A program made the translations under genes and the position numbers. From Candidatus Firestoneibacteriota bacterium (GTDB lineage: Bacteria > Oederibacteriota > JAAXVQ01): a DNA stretch of 12,045 bases. How positions within the stretch are numbered: the stretch's first letter is position 1; each line of letters starts with the position of its first letter. The DNA lies in NCBI GenBank assembly GCA_013335425.1, contig JAAXVQ010000026.1:1-12045 (forward strand), given 5' to 3'. Below are positions 6,224-12,045 of this stretch, one piece after another. Below the pieces are notes generated by a model, which was given only the letters and a program-made list of their open reading frames with translations, was not told the DNA's origin and searched no databases.

Positions 6224-6937
6224 CTAAGCCGGCGGCCGCAAGGATCTGCGCGCAGGTAAAGGCACCGTAGGCCTGGGTTTAGCCGGCGGGGCGGCTCGCG
6301 GCAGATTCAGGGACGCGGCCCGGGTTTTGCGCGGAAGCTGGCGGACCAGGGCCTGCGCCAAGGCCAAGGCACCTTGGGAAGTGCTGCAAGTCACCAGATT
6401 GCCGTCAACGGTCACCTCGGTTTTTGAAAGTCCCACGCTGTTTTGCTCGAATAATTTCAAGGTTTCCGGCGCCGGCAGCACCGACGCTTGGCGGCCGCCG
6501 AGTACGCCCGCGTAGACCAAAGCCGCCGGCGCAATGGACACGGCGCCGATGGGACGGCGGGCCTGGTTCAACCCCCGCACCAGCCGCTTGACCTCGGGAT
6601 GGAACCAAAGATACATCTTGGCCCCGGAACCGCCGACCAAGATCATGCCGTCGAGGTTGGCCGGGCGAAGTTGTTCAAGCAGGACTTCCACCCGGACAGA
6701 ACCCTGTATCATGCCTTTGGCTTCACCGCCCTGAGTGGAGCCGATCAGGCAGCGAATCTTCTTGGCGGCAAGCGCGCTCAGTACCGATTTCAACTCTGTT
6801 TCGCTGTAGGCCACGGGCGCCACGACCACCAGCACCACGGGACGCGTATCCCGCGGCGCCGGCACGGAAGCGCCCCAACTCCAAGGCGCCAAGAAAAGCA
6901 GAAGCCCCACAGCTCCCCAAGATCTGATTATGGACAT
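6224..6937 (-). CDS. Secreted DJ-1/PfpI-like protein lacking the catalytic cysteine
   Basis: A 237-residue protein with an N-terminal export signal (hydrophobic 8-22, probable cleavage near Ala23 in SWGAS). The body follows the DJ-1/PfpI fold: strand VVLVVVAPV at 34-42, SETEL at 45-49 where the family has its conserved Glu, DGMILVGGSG at 96-105, the elbow region 129-144, and DGNLVTCSTSQG near the end. The family elbow is typically ICHGP or ICAGP. Here the aligned residues read VSIAP, so Ser134 replaces the nucleophilic Cys and the following His/Ala-Gly is also lost. A Pro/Arg-rich tail of about 30 residues ends the protein. It lies 38 bases downstream of fabH. Glyoxalase or protease activity of the usual type is unlikely; a binding or structural role is possible but unproven. 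Confidence 0.8.
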   Translation of the reverse strand: MSIIRSWGAVGLLLFLAPWSWGASVPAPRDTRPVVLVVVAPVAYSETELKSVLSALAAKKIRCLIGSTQGGEAKGMIQGSVRVEVLLEQLRPANLDGMILVGGSGAKMYLWFHPEVKRLVRGLNQARRPIGAVSIAPAALVYAGVLGGRQASVLPAPETLKLFEQNSVGLSKTEVTVDGNLVTCSTSQGALALAQALVRQLPRKTRAASLNLPRAAPPAKPRPTVPLPARRSLRPPA

Positions 6938-6975
6938 GTGCCTCTCGGTTTCCGCAAAGATTCAATGGTTCCGCG

Positions 6976-7965
6976 CTATAATCTCAACAAACAGGCGCCC
7001 CAGGTAAATCCGCCGCCGAAGGCCACCAACAGGCAGAGCGAACCGGGACCAACCCGTTTGTCGCGGCGGGCTTCAGCCAAAGCCACGGCCGTGGTGGCCG
7101 CCGAGGTATTGCCGTAATGCATCAAGTTCAAATAGACTTTCTCCATGGGGAGTTTCGACAACCGGGCCGCCGCCTCGATAATGCGCATGTTCGCCTGATG
7201 CGGTATCAGCAGGTCCACTTGGTCGATGGTGATGCCCGCTTTGGCCAAAACCTCGCTGTTGGAATGCGCCATGGCCCGCGCCGCATGTTTGAAAACCTCG
7301 TTGCCCTTCATGCGGATAAAGTGCATGCGCGCCTCAACCGTTTCATGGCTGGTGGGATGGCGCGACCCGCCCCCGGGCATTTCCAAAAGTTCTCCCTTGG
7401 AGCCGTCGGCCCCCAGGTGCGTGGCTAGGATGCCGGCCGGCGGCGCCACCGCCTTAATCACCGCAGCACCGGCGGCGTCGCCGAAGAGCACCGCTGTGTT
7501 GCGGTCTTCCCAGTCCGTAATCCGAGAAAGGGTCTCGGCCGCCACCACCAACACCGTGCGGTACATGCCCGTGGCCACATAGTTGCGGGCCAGGGAAAGG
7601 GCATAGACAAATCCCGTGCAGGCCGCTTCCACGTCAAAACACGCCGCTCGGGTGGCGCCCAGGGCGCGTTGAATAAAGCAGGCGGTCGAAGGCCAAGGCA
7701 TGTCGGGGGTGATGGTGGCCGTGATGATCAAGTCGACTTCCGCGGCGGTGATCCCCGCGTCCGCCAGTGCCGCCCGCGCCGCCGCCGCACCCATGGAGGA
7801 GGTGGTCTCTCCGGGCGCCGCGATCCGGCGTTCCTTGATGCCCACGCGCGAGGTAATCCATTCGTCGTTGGTGTCCACCATTTTTTCCAAGTCCGCGTTG
7901 GTGAGGACTTTTTCCGGCACGTACATGCCCGTACCTACCACGCCCGCCGTCAGTAGTTCCGCCAC
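6976..7965 (-). CDS. fabH: Beta-ketoacyl-ACP synthase III (FabH)
   Basis: Starts type II fatty acid synthesis by condensing an acyl-CoA, usually acetyl-CoA, with malonyl-ACP. I choose the GTG at 7965-7963. It lies one base after the DUF4416 stop, has AAGGAG at good distance, and gives 329 residues, the usual FabH length; a longer frame to 8040 would only overlap the upstream gene. The catalytic triad is complete: Cys116 (EAACTGF), His256 (IPHQANMRI) and Asn286 (YGNTSAAT). DTNDEWI at 31-37 and GIKERR at 42-47 are also typical. No PlsX or FabD gene is next to it, so it is outside the common fab cluster. The near-zero gap implies translational coupling to DUF4416. Confidence 0.96.
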   Translation of the reverse strand: MAELLTAGVVGTGMYVPEKVLTNADLEKMVDTNDEWITSRVGIKERRIAAPGETTSSMGAAAARAALADAGITAAEVDLIITATITPDMPWPSTACFIQRALGATRAACFDVEAACTGFVYALSLARNYVATGMYRTVLVVAAETLSRITDWEDRNTAVLFGDAAGAAVIKAVAPPAGILATHLGADGSKGELLEMPGGGSRHPTSHETVEARMHFIRMKGNEVFKHAARAMAHSNSEVLAKAGITIDQVDLLIPHQANMRIIEAAARLSKLPMEKVYLNLMHYGNTSAATTAVALAEARRDKRVGPGSLCLLVAFGGGFTWGACLLRL

Positions 7966-7966
7966 G

Positions 7967-8500
7967 TCAAGATGCTCCTTGTTTGATTTCCTGCAAATAG
8001 CCCTGATACGCCAGATCGAAAAAAGGGCTGGCCTGGGCATAATCCGGGTAAGTCCAATCCCAACGGCAAAATTTCCCCCCGCGGATATGCAGGGTTACTT
8101 CCGCAAAAATGCCGTCGCGCAGGTAAATACGCTGCTCATGATCCTTGGTGCTGGCCAGCACCAGTTTGCCCGGCGCCAGGTAGCCGGGATCGATGTTCAC
8201 CAGGCGCCCGCCTTCGGGGCGGCTCCCCAGTTCGGCTTCCCAGACATTGGCTGCGCGTTTTCGGTCCGGGAGTTCCTCCGCGGCGCACAAACGGTGGAAA
8301 ACTAAAAATTGCCGCCATAATCCCGCGCCCATTTCGCGCGTATAATAATCCGTTTGCAGAAAAGGACCGGGTTCGGAAACCGCCGTCAGCGGTCCCCACT
8401 CGGACTCCAAACGGGCACGCACGCGCGCCAGCCATGCCTCTCCCGGGGCTAAAATGCCGGCCAGGGGTTTTACGGGCGGAACTGTGCGGATTTTTCCCAT
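7967..8500 (-). CDS. DUF4416 family protein
   Basis: Uncharacterised cytoplasmic family known from deltaproteobacteria and other non-model phyla. I recognise it from the opening MGKIRTVPPVKPLAGIL, the DYYTREMG segment, VNIDPGYLAPGKLVLAST, the RIYLRDGIFAEVTLHI strand pair and the WTYPDY motif near the C terminus. The start is the ATG at 8500, giving 177 residues, the usual length. The frame is open to 8581, but a promoter -10 box lies only nine bases upstream of this ATG and a terminator fills the rest, so the extension is not coding. No Shine-Dalgarno site precedes the ATG; the transcript may be leaderless. It sits one base ahead of fabH. Function is unknown, so the fabH link is only contextual. 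Confidence 0.88.
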   Translation of the reverse strand: MGKIRTVPPVKPLAGILAPGEAWLARVRARLESEWGPLTAVSEPGPFLQTDYYTREMGAGLWRQFLVFHRLCAAEELPDRKRAANVWEAELGSRPEGGRLVNIDPGYLAPGKLVLASTKDHEQRIYLRDGIFAEVTLHIRGGKFCRWDWTYPDYAQASPFFDLAYQGYLQEIKQGAS

Positions 8501-8509
8501 GATCGTTTG

Positions 8510-8538
8510 ACTATAATCAATGCCCTTAAAATCGTCAA
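8510..8538 (-). promoter_or_regulatory. Strong sigma-70-like promoter for DUF4416-fabH, with overlapping palindrome
   Basis: On the minus strand TTGACG (8538-8533), a spacer of exactly 17 bases, then TATAGT (8515-8510). Each box matches 5 of 6 consensus bases. Transcription would begin about position 8503, within a few bases of the ATG at 8500. The -10 box is embedded in TTGATTATAGTCAA (8507-8520), a 14-base palindrome with one mismatched pair, which could be an operator. Confidence 0.7.
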
Positions 8539-8579
8539 TGAGTAATTTCCGCTCCCCGCTTTCCCGCAAAGCGGAGCCC

Positions 8580-8616
8580 AAAAAAAATCATCCCTGCCGA
8601 ACCCCGGCAGGGATGA
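8580..8616 (-). terminator. Intrinsic terminator of the sigma/anti-sigma/Spy cassette
   Basis: A perfect 12-bp stem (TCATCCCTGCCG at 8616-8605 paired with 8599-8588 on the minus strand) with a 5-base loop is followed directly by eight T residues (8587-8580). It lies 49 bases after the Spy-like gene stop and before the DUF4416 promoter, cleanly separating the two units. Confidence 0.93.
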
Positions 8617-8664
8617 GAGAAATGGTTGGTGCCGCGCAAACTTTCGTGCTGCAGCCGGCCCGGC

Positions 8665-9219
8665 TTACTTATCTTCACCCCGGGCATGGTTTCCCCGGTG
8701 TTTTTCATGTCCGTCTCCCGGTTCGCCCCAAGCCCCACCGGGACCGTCATTACCCATGCGCATGTGCGTTTCGTCAAACTTCCGCTTCTGTTCCGGAGTT
8801 AAAATGGACCGCAACAGCATCATGCCTTTGGTGCGGTTATAAAGCATTTTGGTCTGCAATTCGCCGATTTGCTTGACCAGGCGTTCCACCTTGTCCAAAT
8901 CCGGCTTATCGTTCATGGTTTCATCGAACAAGTCCAAATGCAGAGTTTTTATTTCCGCCGTGTCCCGGATCATCTGTTTGCGCGCGCTGAGCCGGTCGCT
9001 TTTAAGTTTGGCGATCTGCTCGTCGGACAAATTCAAGTCCGCCAACAACCGCTGTCCCATCCGGCCGTCACCGTCATGACCCGACGGCTCCATCCGTTCC
9101 ATTTTGCCCTTGTCCATGCCCGGTACGGCCGCAGGTTCCGCCCACGCCGCTGCCGCGGCCATGCCCAAGACCAACATCGCGCCCAATCCCCAACTTAAAC
9201 CCGTTTTTCCACGCAACAT
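8665..9219 (-). CDS. Spy/CpxP/ZraP-like periplasmic protein (LTxxQ family, possible heavy-metal or stress sensor)
   Basis: A 184-residue exported protein with a signal peptide: hydrophobic 8-26, likely cleavage after Ala27 in AWAEP. The mature part is mostly helical and charged. Two family motifs appear: LSDEQ at 64-68 and LTPEQ at 140-144, as in Spy, CpxP and ZraP. Met-rich segments flank the core (Met35, 40, 43, 54; Met153, 155), and a His-containing C-terminal tail (HEKHRGNH) could bind metal. I choose the ATG at 9219, with AAGGAG seven bases upstream; a longer frame to 9291 would overlap the anti-sigma gene. It lies 19 bases after that gene and ends before a strong terminator. It may be a periplasmic chaperone or a CnrX-like sensor for the sigma pair; the sequence does not decide. 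Confidence 0.85.
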   Translation of the reverse strand: MLRGKTGLSWGLGAMLVLGMAAAAAWAEPAAVPGMDKGKMERMEPSGHDGDGRMGQRLLADLNLSDEQIAKLKSDRLSARKQMIRDTAEIKTLHLDLFDETMNDKPDLDKVERLVKQIGELQTKMLYNRTKGMMLLRSILTPEQKRKFDETHMRMGNDGPGGAWGEPGDGHEKHRGNHARGEDK

Positions 9220-9238
9220 GATGTCACTCCTTTTTGCT

Positions 9239-9715
9239 TTAAATGATGTTTTCCAACGTACTCCCGGAACTTTCCAACCCCGTGGTTTCACTCCACTCCG
9301 ACGGCAACCAGGCGTTCTCGGCGTCTGCCGTCCCCCCCTCCCACAGGGTTTGCACGTCCTCGCTGTAATCCTGCAGCACTTGTTCCGTGGTGATGCCCGG
9401 CCGGCTCATGAGGGCGGAGAAAACCAACACCACGGACAGAACCGTAATGCCGGCCCAGGCAGGACGCAAACCCACAAAAGCCCGCCGGGGTTCGGGATGC
9501 TCCAGACGCGCCTTGACGCCCGCAAACAGCGACGGCGAGGTCATGTCTTCCAGGACCTTTTCCAGAGTCTGATAGGATTGCATAAACCGCCGGGCCTGTT
9601 CGCGGCACTGCGGACAATTTTCCAAGTGGCACTTCAGCCTGGCGGCCGCTTCCGGCGACAGGCGGTCCGCCGCCCGGTCCGCCAACTGGGCGATGATCTC
9701 CCGATGTTCATTCAT
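9239..9715 (-). CDS. Membrane-anchored zinc-finger (zf-HC2) anti-sigma factor
   Basis: Predicted to hold the adjacent ECF sigma factor at the membrane until a signal arrives. The protein is 158 residues. The N-terminal cytoplasmic part has the ZAS zinc site His30-x3-Cys34-x2-Cys37, with His4 placed 26 residues ahead, where the fourth ligand is expected. One membrane segment lies at about 85-102, and the remaining 55 residues, acidic and Ser/Thr/Glu-rich, would be periplasmic. I choose the ATG at 9715, with AAGGAG eight bases upstream; the in-frame GTG at 9724 sits right against that site. The start overlaps the sigma stop by 8 bases (ATGAATGA), implying coupled synthesis. The signal is unknown, though the downstream Spy-like protein is a candidate partner. 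Confidence 0.88.
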   Translation of the reverse strand: MNEHREIIAQLADRAADRLSPEAAARLKCHLENCPQCREQARRFMQSYQTLEKVLEDMTSPSLFAGVKARLEHPEPRRAFVGLRPAWAGITVLSVVLVFSALMSRPGITTEQVLQDYSEDVQTLWEGGTADAENAWLPSEWSETTGLESSGSTLENII

Positions 9716-10265
9716 GAGCTCCACTCCTTTCCTGGCGCTGATAGGCGCTGTGAAACGCTTCCAAGCCCCGGCTTAACCTGGACTTGACGGTGCCCAGCGG
9801 CAGGCGCAGCGCCTGGGCCGTTTCCGCCAAGCTCAAACCGCTCTCAAAGCGCATGGCCAGGACTTCTTGGTAGCGGGGATGCAACTGCTGCAATAAATGC
9901 ATCACGCGGTTGCGACGCTCCTCGCCTTCCATTTGGGTTTCGGCTTCCGGGGCCACCCCGGTCTCGGGCAGATCATCGCCCGCGGAAATTTCCCGGTGCT
10001 TGTTTCTGCGCAAATGCTCCCGCCCAAGGTTCGCGGCCACGGTAAAGAGCCAGGGTTTTAAAGGGCGCGCAGGGTCGTAGCGCTCCCGTCGTTCAAACGC
10101 GTGCACAAAAACGTCCTGAGCAAAATCCTGGGCATCGGCTCCCCGGCCGAAAAAGCGCCAACCCATGCGGTAAAAAGCGTTTTGATAGGTCTCCACCACC
10201 CAGCGCAAGGCGTCCTGATCGCCTGCATAAAACCTGCGCTCCACTTCCTCATTGCGCGTCCCCAT
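9708..10265 (-). CDS. ECF-family RNA polymerase sigma factor (RpoE-like)
   Basis: A 185-residue sigma factor with only regions 2 and 4. Region 2 spans about 10-85: DAQDFAQDVFVHAFER corresponds to 2.1-2.2, and RPLKPWLFTVAANLGREHLRR to 2.3-2.4. An acidic linker follows, then region 4 (about 120-180), with LHPRYQEVLAMRF and the helix-turn-helix LSLAETAQALRLPLGTVKSRL. The ATG at 10265 has AAGGAG close upstream. A GGAACTT box lies 42 bases upstream, the form recognised by many ECF sigmas, so autoregulation is likely. It is followed by its anti-sigma factor with an 8-base overlap and by a Spy-like periplasmic gene. The regulon outside this cassette cannot be seen. Confidence 0.94.
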   Translation of the reverse strand: MGTRNEEVERRFYAGDQDALRWVVETYQNAFYRMGWRFFGRGADAQDFAQDVFVHAFERRERYDPARPLKPWLFTVAANLGREHLRRNKHREISAGDDLPETGVAPEAETQMEGEERRNRVMHLLQQLHPRYQEVLAMRFESGLSLAETAQALRLPLGTVKSRLSRGLEAFHSAYQRQERSGAHE

Positions 10266-10284
10266 AACGCTCCTTCACTACTTA

Positions 10285-10313
10285 TTAATATGCCGGGTTT
10301 TGGAAAAAGTTCC
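10285..10313 (-). promoter_or_regulatory. Putative autoregulated ECF sigma promoter
   Basis: On the minus strand GGAACTT (10313-10307), the classic -35 element of RpoE-type ECF sigmas, is followed after 16 bases by TATTAA (10290-10285), about 20 bases before the sigma start codon. The -10 element does not match any ECF consensus I can name. GGAACTTTTTCC here is also roughly symmetrical. It lies right after the terminator of the cda group. Confidence 0.5.
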
Positions 10314-10314
10314 G

Positions 10315-10344
10315 AAAATTATGCTCCCGGCGCCCCCTCCGGGA
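10315..10344 (-). terminator. Probable terminator of the folP-cdaA-cdaR group
   Basis: On the minus strand TCCCGG (10344-10339) and CCGGGA (10330-10325) form a 6-bp GC-rich stem with an 8-base loop, followed by GCATAATTTTC. The T-run is modest. It lies in the 98-base gap after cdaR and directly before the ECF-type promoter. Confidence 0.45.
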
Positions 10345-10363
10345 ATAACCCGCCCCGAAGAAC

Positions 10364-10783
10364 CTAGGGCGTAGGCGCTTCAGGTCCTAGATGCAGACTC
10401 AATTGGCGCGGCGTGATGTCCTTGATCTCGAGCCCCGGAGGCGCAATCACATCGCGCGAAGAAATCAAATACAGGTTGCGCCCCATCCTCAAGCCCGTCA
10501 GGTCGAGGGAAACTGCGATTTGATGCCTGTCCAGGTTCAAAATGCGGTCCCGTCGCCCGGAGAGGGTGACTTCGGCGGTTTTCACGTTGGGGCCCAGCAG
10601 GCGCAAAGCGGGGTTCAAATTCTGAAAACGCAAAGGTACGGTGTAGATGACTTGGATCGACTGCTGCCCGGCGACATAGGCCCAAATAACCACGGCGGCA
10701 GCCAGGGCCACCGATTTGTATTTCCAATCGGCAATCAGGTAATCCCGGAACCATTTTTCCAAAACACGTTTCCATTCGGGCAT
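10364..10783 (-). CDS. cdaR: YbbR-domain protein, CdaA regulator (CdaR), short form
   Basis: Membrane-anchored partner of the diadenylate cyclase CdaA, in which YbbR repeats face outside the membrane and modulate c-di-AMP synthesis. The protein is 139 residues. Its N-terminal segment (DWKYKSVALAAAVVIWAYVAG, about 19-39) is the typical YbbR anchor. It is followed by a single YbbR-like beta domain with the VPLRFQNL opening, VTLSGRRDRI and a closing ITPRQLSLHL strand. Firmicute CdaR proteins have three or four such repeats, so this is a reduced form. It starts 4 bases after the cdaA stop, so the two are probably co-translated. No glmM follows, as it does in many cda operons; an ECF cassette comes next. 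Confidence 0.88.
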   Translation of the reverse strand: MPEWKRVLEKWFRDYLIADWKYKSVALAAAVVIWAYVAGQQSIQVIYTVPLRFQNLNPALRLLGPNVKTAEVTLSGRRDRILNLDRHQIAVSLDLTGLRMGRNLYLISSRDVIAPPGLEIKDITPRQLSLHLGPEAPTP

Positions 10784-10787
10784 GGGC

Positions 10788-11564
10788 CTAGCTCCTCTTG
10801 GGTCCGTACAAAGTCAGCATTTCTTCCAAGGTCTGGCTGTCGATGGCCGGGGTGATTTTTCCGGCCACGGCCAGGGATATACTGTGCTTCTCTTCGGAAA
10901 CCACCACAGCCACGGCATCGGTCTCCTCGGTCACGCCGATGGCCGCCCGGTGGCGCGTGCCGTAATTTTTGGAGACGTTGGGGTCCTGAGTTAAAGGCAG
11001 GATGCAGCCGGCCGCGGCCACCCGTCCCTCGCGCACGATTACCGCGCCGTCATGCAGGGGGGATTTGGTGATGAAAAGCGTGACCAAAAGTTCCGCGCTC
11101 AGTTCCGCGTCCAAGGGCGTGCCCGAGTCGATGTACATTTTTAAATTAACGTCGCGTTCCAGAATGATGAGCGCCCCGATTTTCCGGCGCGCCAGCACGC
11201 GGCTGGCCTCGGTGATTTCCTTGTAGAGGCGCGCCTCTTCCTTGAAAAAGCCCATGAGCATGCGGCGCCGGCCGAGCTGGACCAGGATCCTCCGCAGTTC
11301 GGGCTGGAAAATGATGGTGAAGGCAATGAGCCAAACGGCCCAGAGATTGGTGATCAGCCACGTAACGGTGTTGAGCTGGAATTGCACGCCGATGAGTACA
11401 AAGGCCAGGAGCACCAAAAAGCCGATGAGCATTTGCATGGCGCGCGTATCGCGGATCATCAACAGCATGCGGTAAACAATAAAAGCCACCAAGATGATGT
11501 CCACGGCGTCCTGCCAGCGGAAAGCGGCGAAGAGGGGAAGCAAGTGCGTCCATTGGGTGTTCAT
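10788..11564 (-). CDS. cdaA: Diadenylate cyclase CdaA (DisA_N / DAC domain)
   Basis: Condenses two ATP into c-di-AMP at the membrane. The ATG at 11564 overlaps the folP stop (ATGA) and gives 258 residues; the frame is open to 11711, but that part lies within folP. Three membrane segments lie at about 20-38, 43-62 and 68-86. The cytoplasmic DAC domain follows, with the ATP-binding DGA at 172-174 (HDGAVIV) and RHR at 204-206 (GTRHRAAIGVTEETDA), both intact. folP and cdaR flank it with almost no spacing. This order is common outside Gammaproteobacteria. c-di-AMP usually governs potassium, osmotic and envelope balance; its targets here are not visible. Confidence 0.96.
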   Translation of the reverse strand: MNTQWTHLLPLFAAFRWQDAVDIILVAFIVYRMLLMIRDTRAMQMLIGFLVLLAFVLIGVQFQLNTVTWLITNLWAVWLIAFTIIFQPELRRILVQLGRRRMLMGFFKEEARLYKEITEASRVLARRKIGALIILERDVNLKMYIDSGTPLDAELSAELLVTLFITKSPLHDGAVIVREGRVAAAGCILPLTQDPNVSKNYGTRHRAAIGVTEETDAVAVVVSEEKHSISLAVAGKITPAIDSQTLEEMLTLYGPKRS

Positions 11565-12045
11565 GCGCGCGCTCCGCCCGGCAGGGGAAGCTTTTCCCGG
11601 GCAATGGCCCAGGCAACTTGGGCGACTTGACGCATGGCAGCCACGTCGTGCACCCGGACGATCTGAACCCCGGCGGCCACGGCTGCGGCTACGGCTGCGG
11701 CCGTGCCCCAATCCCGCTCGCGGGCGGGACGCGGGCCCAGAACACCTGCAATAAAAGACTTCCGCGAGGGACCCACCAGTACCGGATAGCCCGCGGCCAC
11801 CAGTGCATCCAAATGATGCAACAATTGCAGGTTGTGCCGCACGGTTTTTCCGAAACCGATGCCCGGGTCGAGGATAATGTCGCCGCGGCGCACGCCGGCG
11901 GCTTCGGCCGCCCGCGCCCGCGCCAGCAGTTCCCGTTTCACGTCCGCCGCCACTTGGCCGTAGCGCGGCGCCCGCTGCATGGTCCGGGGAGTGCCGCGCA
12001 AATGCATGATCACCACCGGCACCCGCCGCGCGGCGGCCAATTTCC
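11561..12045 (-). CDS. folP: Dihydropteroate synthase (FolP), C-terminal part, 5' end outside the window
   Basis: Joins p-aminobenzoate to the pterin diphosphate in folate synthesis, the sulfonamide target. The frame is open to the right edge, so the N terminus is missing and no start should be assigned here. About 161 residues are visible. VVIMHLRGTPRTMQ, DIILDPGIGFGKT followed by HNLQLL, PVLVGPSRKSF and VRVHDV (Arg and His of the pterin and phosphate site) are all typical. The Lys of SRKSF, which lines the substrate pocket, is present. The stop overlaps the cdaA start by 4 bases. No sulfonamide-resistance change can be judged from the fragment. Confidence 0.95.
   Translation of the reverse strand, partial: KLAAARRVPVVIMHLRGTPRTMQRAPRYGQVAADVKRELLARARAAEAAGVRRGDIILDPGIGFGKTVRHNLQLLHHLDALVAAGYPVLVGPSRKSFIAGVLGPRPARERDWGTAAAVAAAVAAGVQIVRVHDVAAMRQVAQVAWAIAREKLPLPGGARA

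Noticed and set aside
6488..7117. Plus-strand open frame of 209 codons
   Set aside because: Antisense to the PfpI-like gene and fabH; composition is shadow-like with no motif.
8512..8517. Plus-strand TATAAT
   Set aside because: No -35 match at the right distance and no plus-strand gene downstream; it is the mirror of the minus-strand promoter palindrome.
8501..8581. Longer DUF4416 start at 8581
   Set aside because: The region holds the -35 and -10 boxes and touches a terminator T-run; family proteins begin at MGKI.
11565..11711. N-terminal extension of CdaA up to 11711
   Set aside because: It lies within folP, is Arg/Ser/Gly-rich, and the ATGA overlap start at 11564 gives the normal CdaA length and membrane topology.
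1..12045. CRISPR array, tRNA, rRNA, complete IS element or defence system
   Set aside because: No regularly spaced repeats, cloverleaf or rRNA sequence, transposase or known defence domains were seen on either strand.

Overview
The window is GC-rich and densely coded. Every recognisable gene reads on the minus strand, so transcription runs from high to low coordinates. The content is mainly bacterial housekeeping: complex I, isoprenoid, folate and fatty-acid genes, plus cyclic-dinucleotide signalling and an ECF sigma cassette. Signal peptides, a Spy/CpxP-type periplasmic protein and a zinc-finger anti-sigma factor point to a Gram-negative, diderm-type bacterium. folP-cdaA-cdaR together with a DUF4416 gene fits deltaproteobacteria-like, Omnitrophota or other non-model lineages better than enterics. 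That placement is inference; I cannot name the taxon.

Layout in transcription order. (1) 12045-10364: folP (5' end outside the window), cdaA (diadenylate cyclase) and cdaR (YbbR), linked by a 4-base overlap and a 4-base gap, then a probable terminator. (2) 10313-8580: a self-contained stress cassette. It has a GGAACTT-type ECF promoter, ECF sigma factor, membrane zinc-finger anti-sigma factor, Spy/ZraP-like periplasmic protein, and a perfect 12-bp hairpin terminator with a T-run. (3) 8538-5157: a strong sigma-70-like promoter, DUF4416, fabH, a secreted DJ-1/PfpI-like protein lacking the catalytic cysteine, a PilZ protein (possibly with its own promoter), and a secreted protein with two identically spaced HxxxC...CxxC (Ada-like) modules, then a hairpin. 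(4) 5139-4754: a second PilZ protein followed by a terminator. (5) 4700-3115: folD (probable TTG start) and a LOG-family gene. (6) 3074-2009: a promoter and a long-chain polyprenyl diphosphate synthase, probably making the quinone side chain. (7) 2025-1: an AT-rich promoter and nuoA-nuoB-nuoC-nuoD. The NuoD reading frame loses family resemblance near position 135, beside a 10-bp palindrome.

How the parts relate: the polyprenyl synthase next to nuoABCD links quinone supply to complex I. folP and folD both serve folate metabolism but lie in separate units. CdaA makes c-di-AMP, and the two PilZ proteins are potential c-di-GMP readers, so two second-messenger systems meet here. I see no CRISPR array, tRNA, rRNA, complete insertion sequence or defence island. 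The points most worth a second look are the nuoD break, the sigma/anti-sigma/Spy cassette, the tandem Ada-like secreted protein and the Cys-less PfpI-like protein. No intergenic stretch exceeds 300 bases; the longest is about 164 bases (8501-8664), holding a terminator and a promoter.
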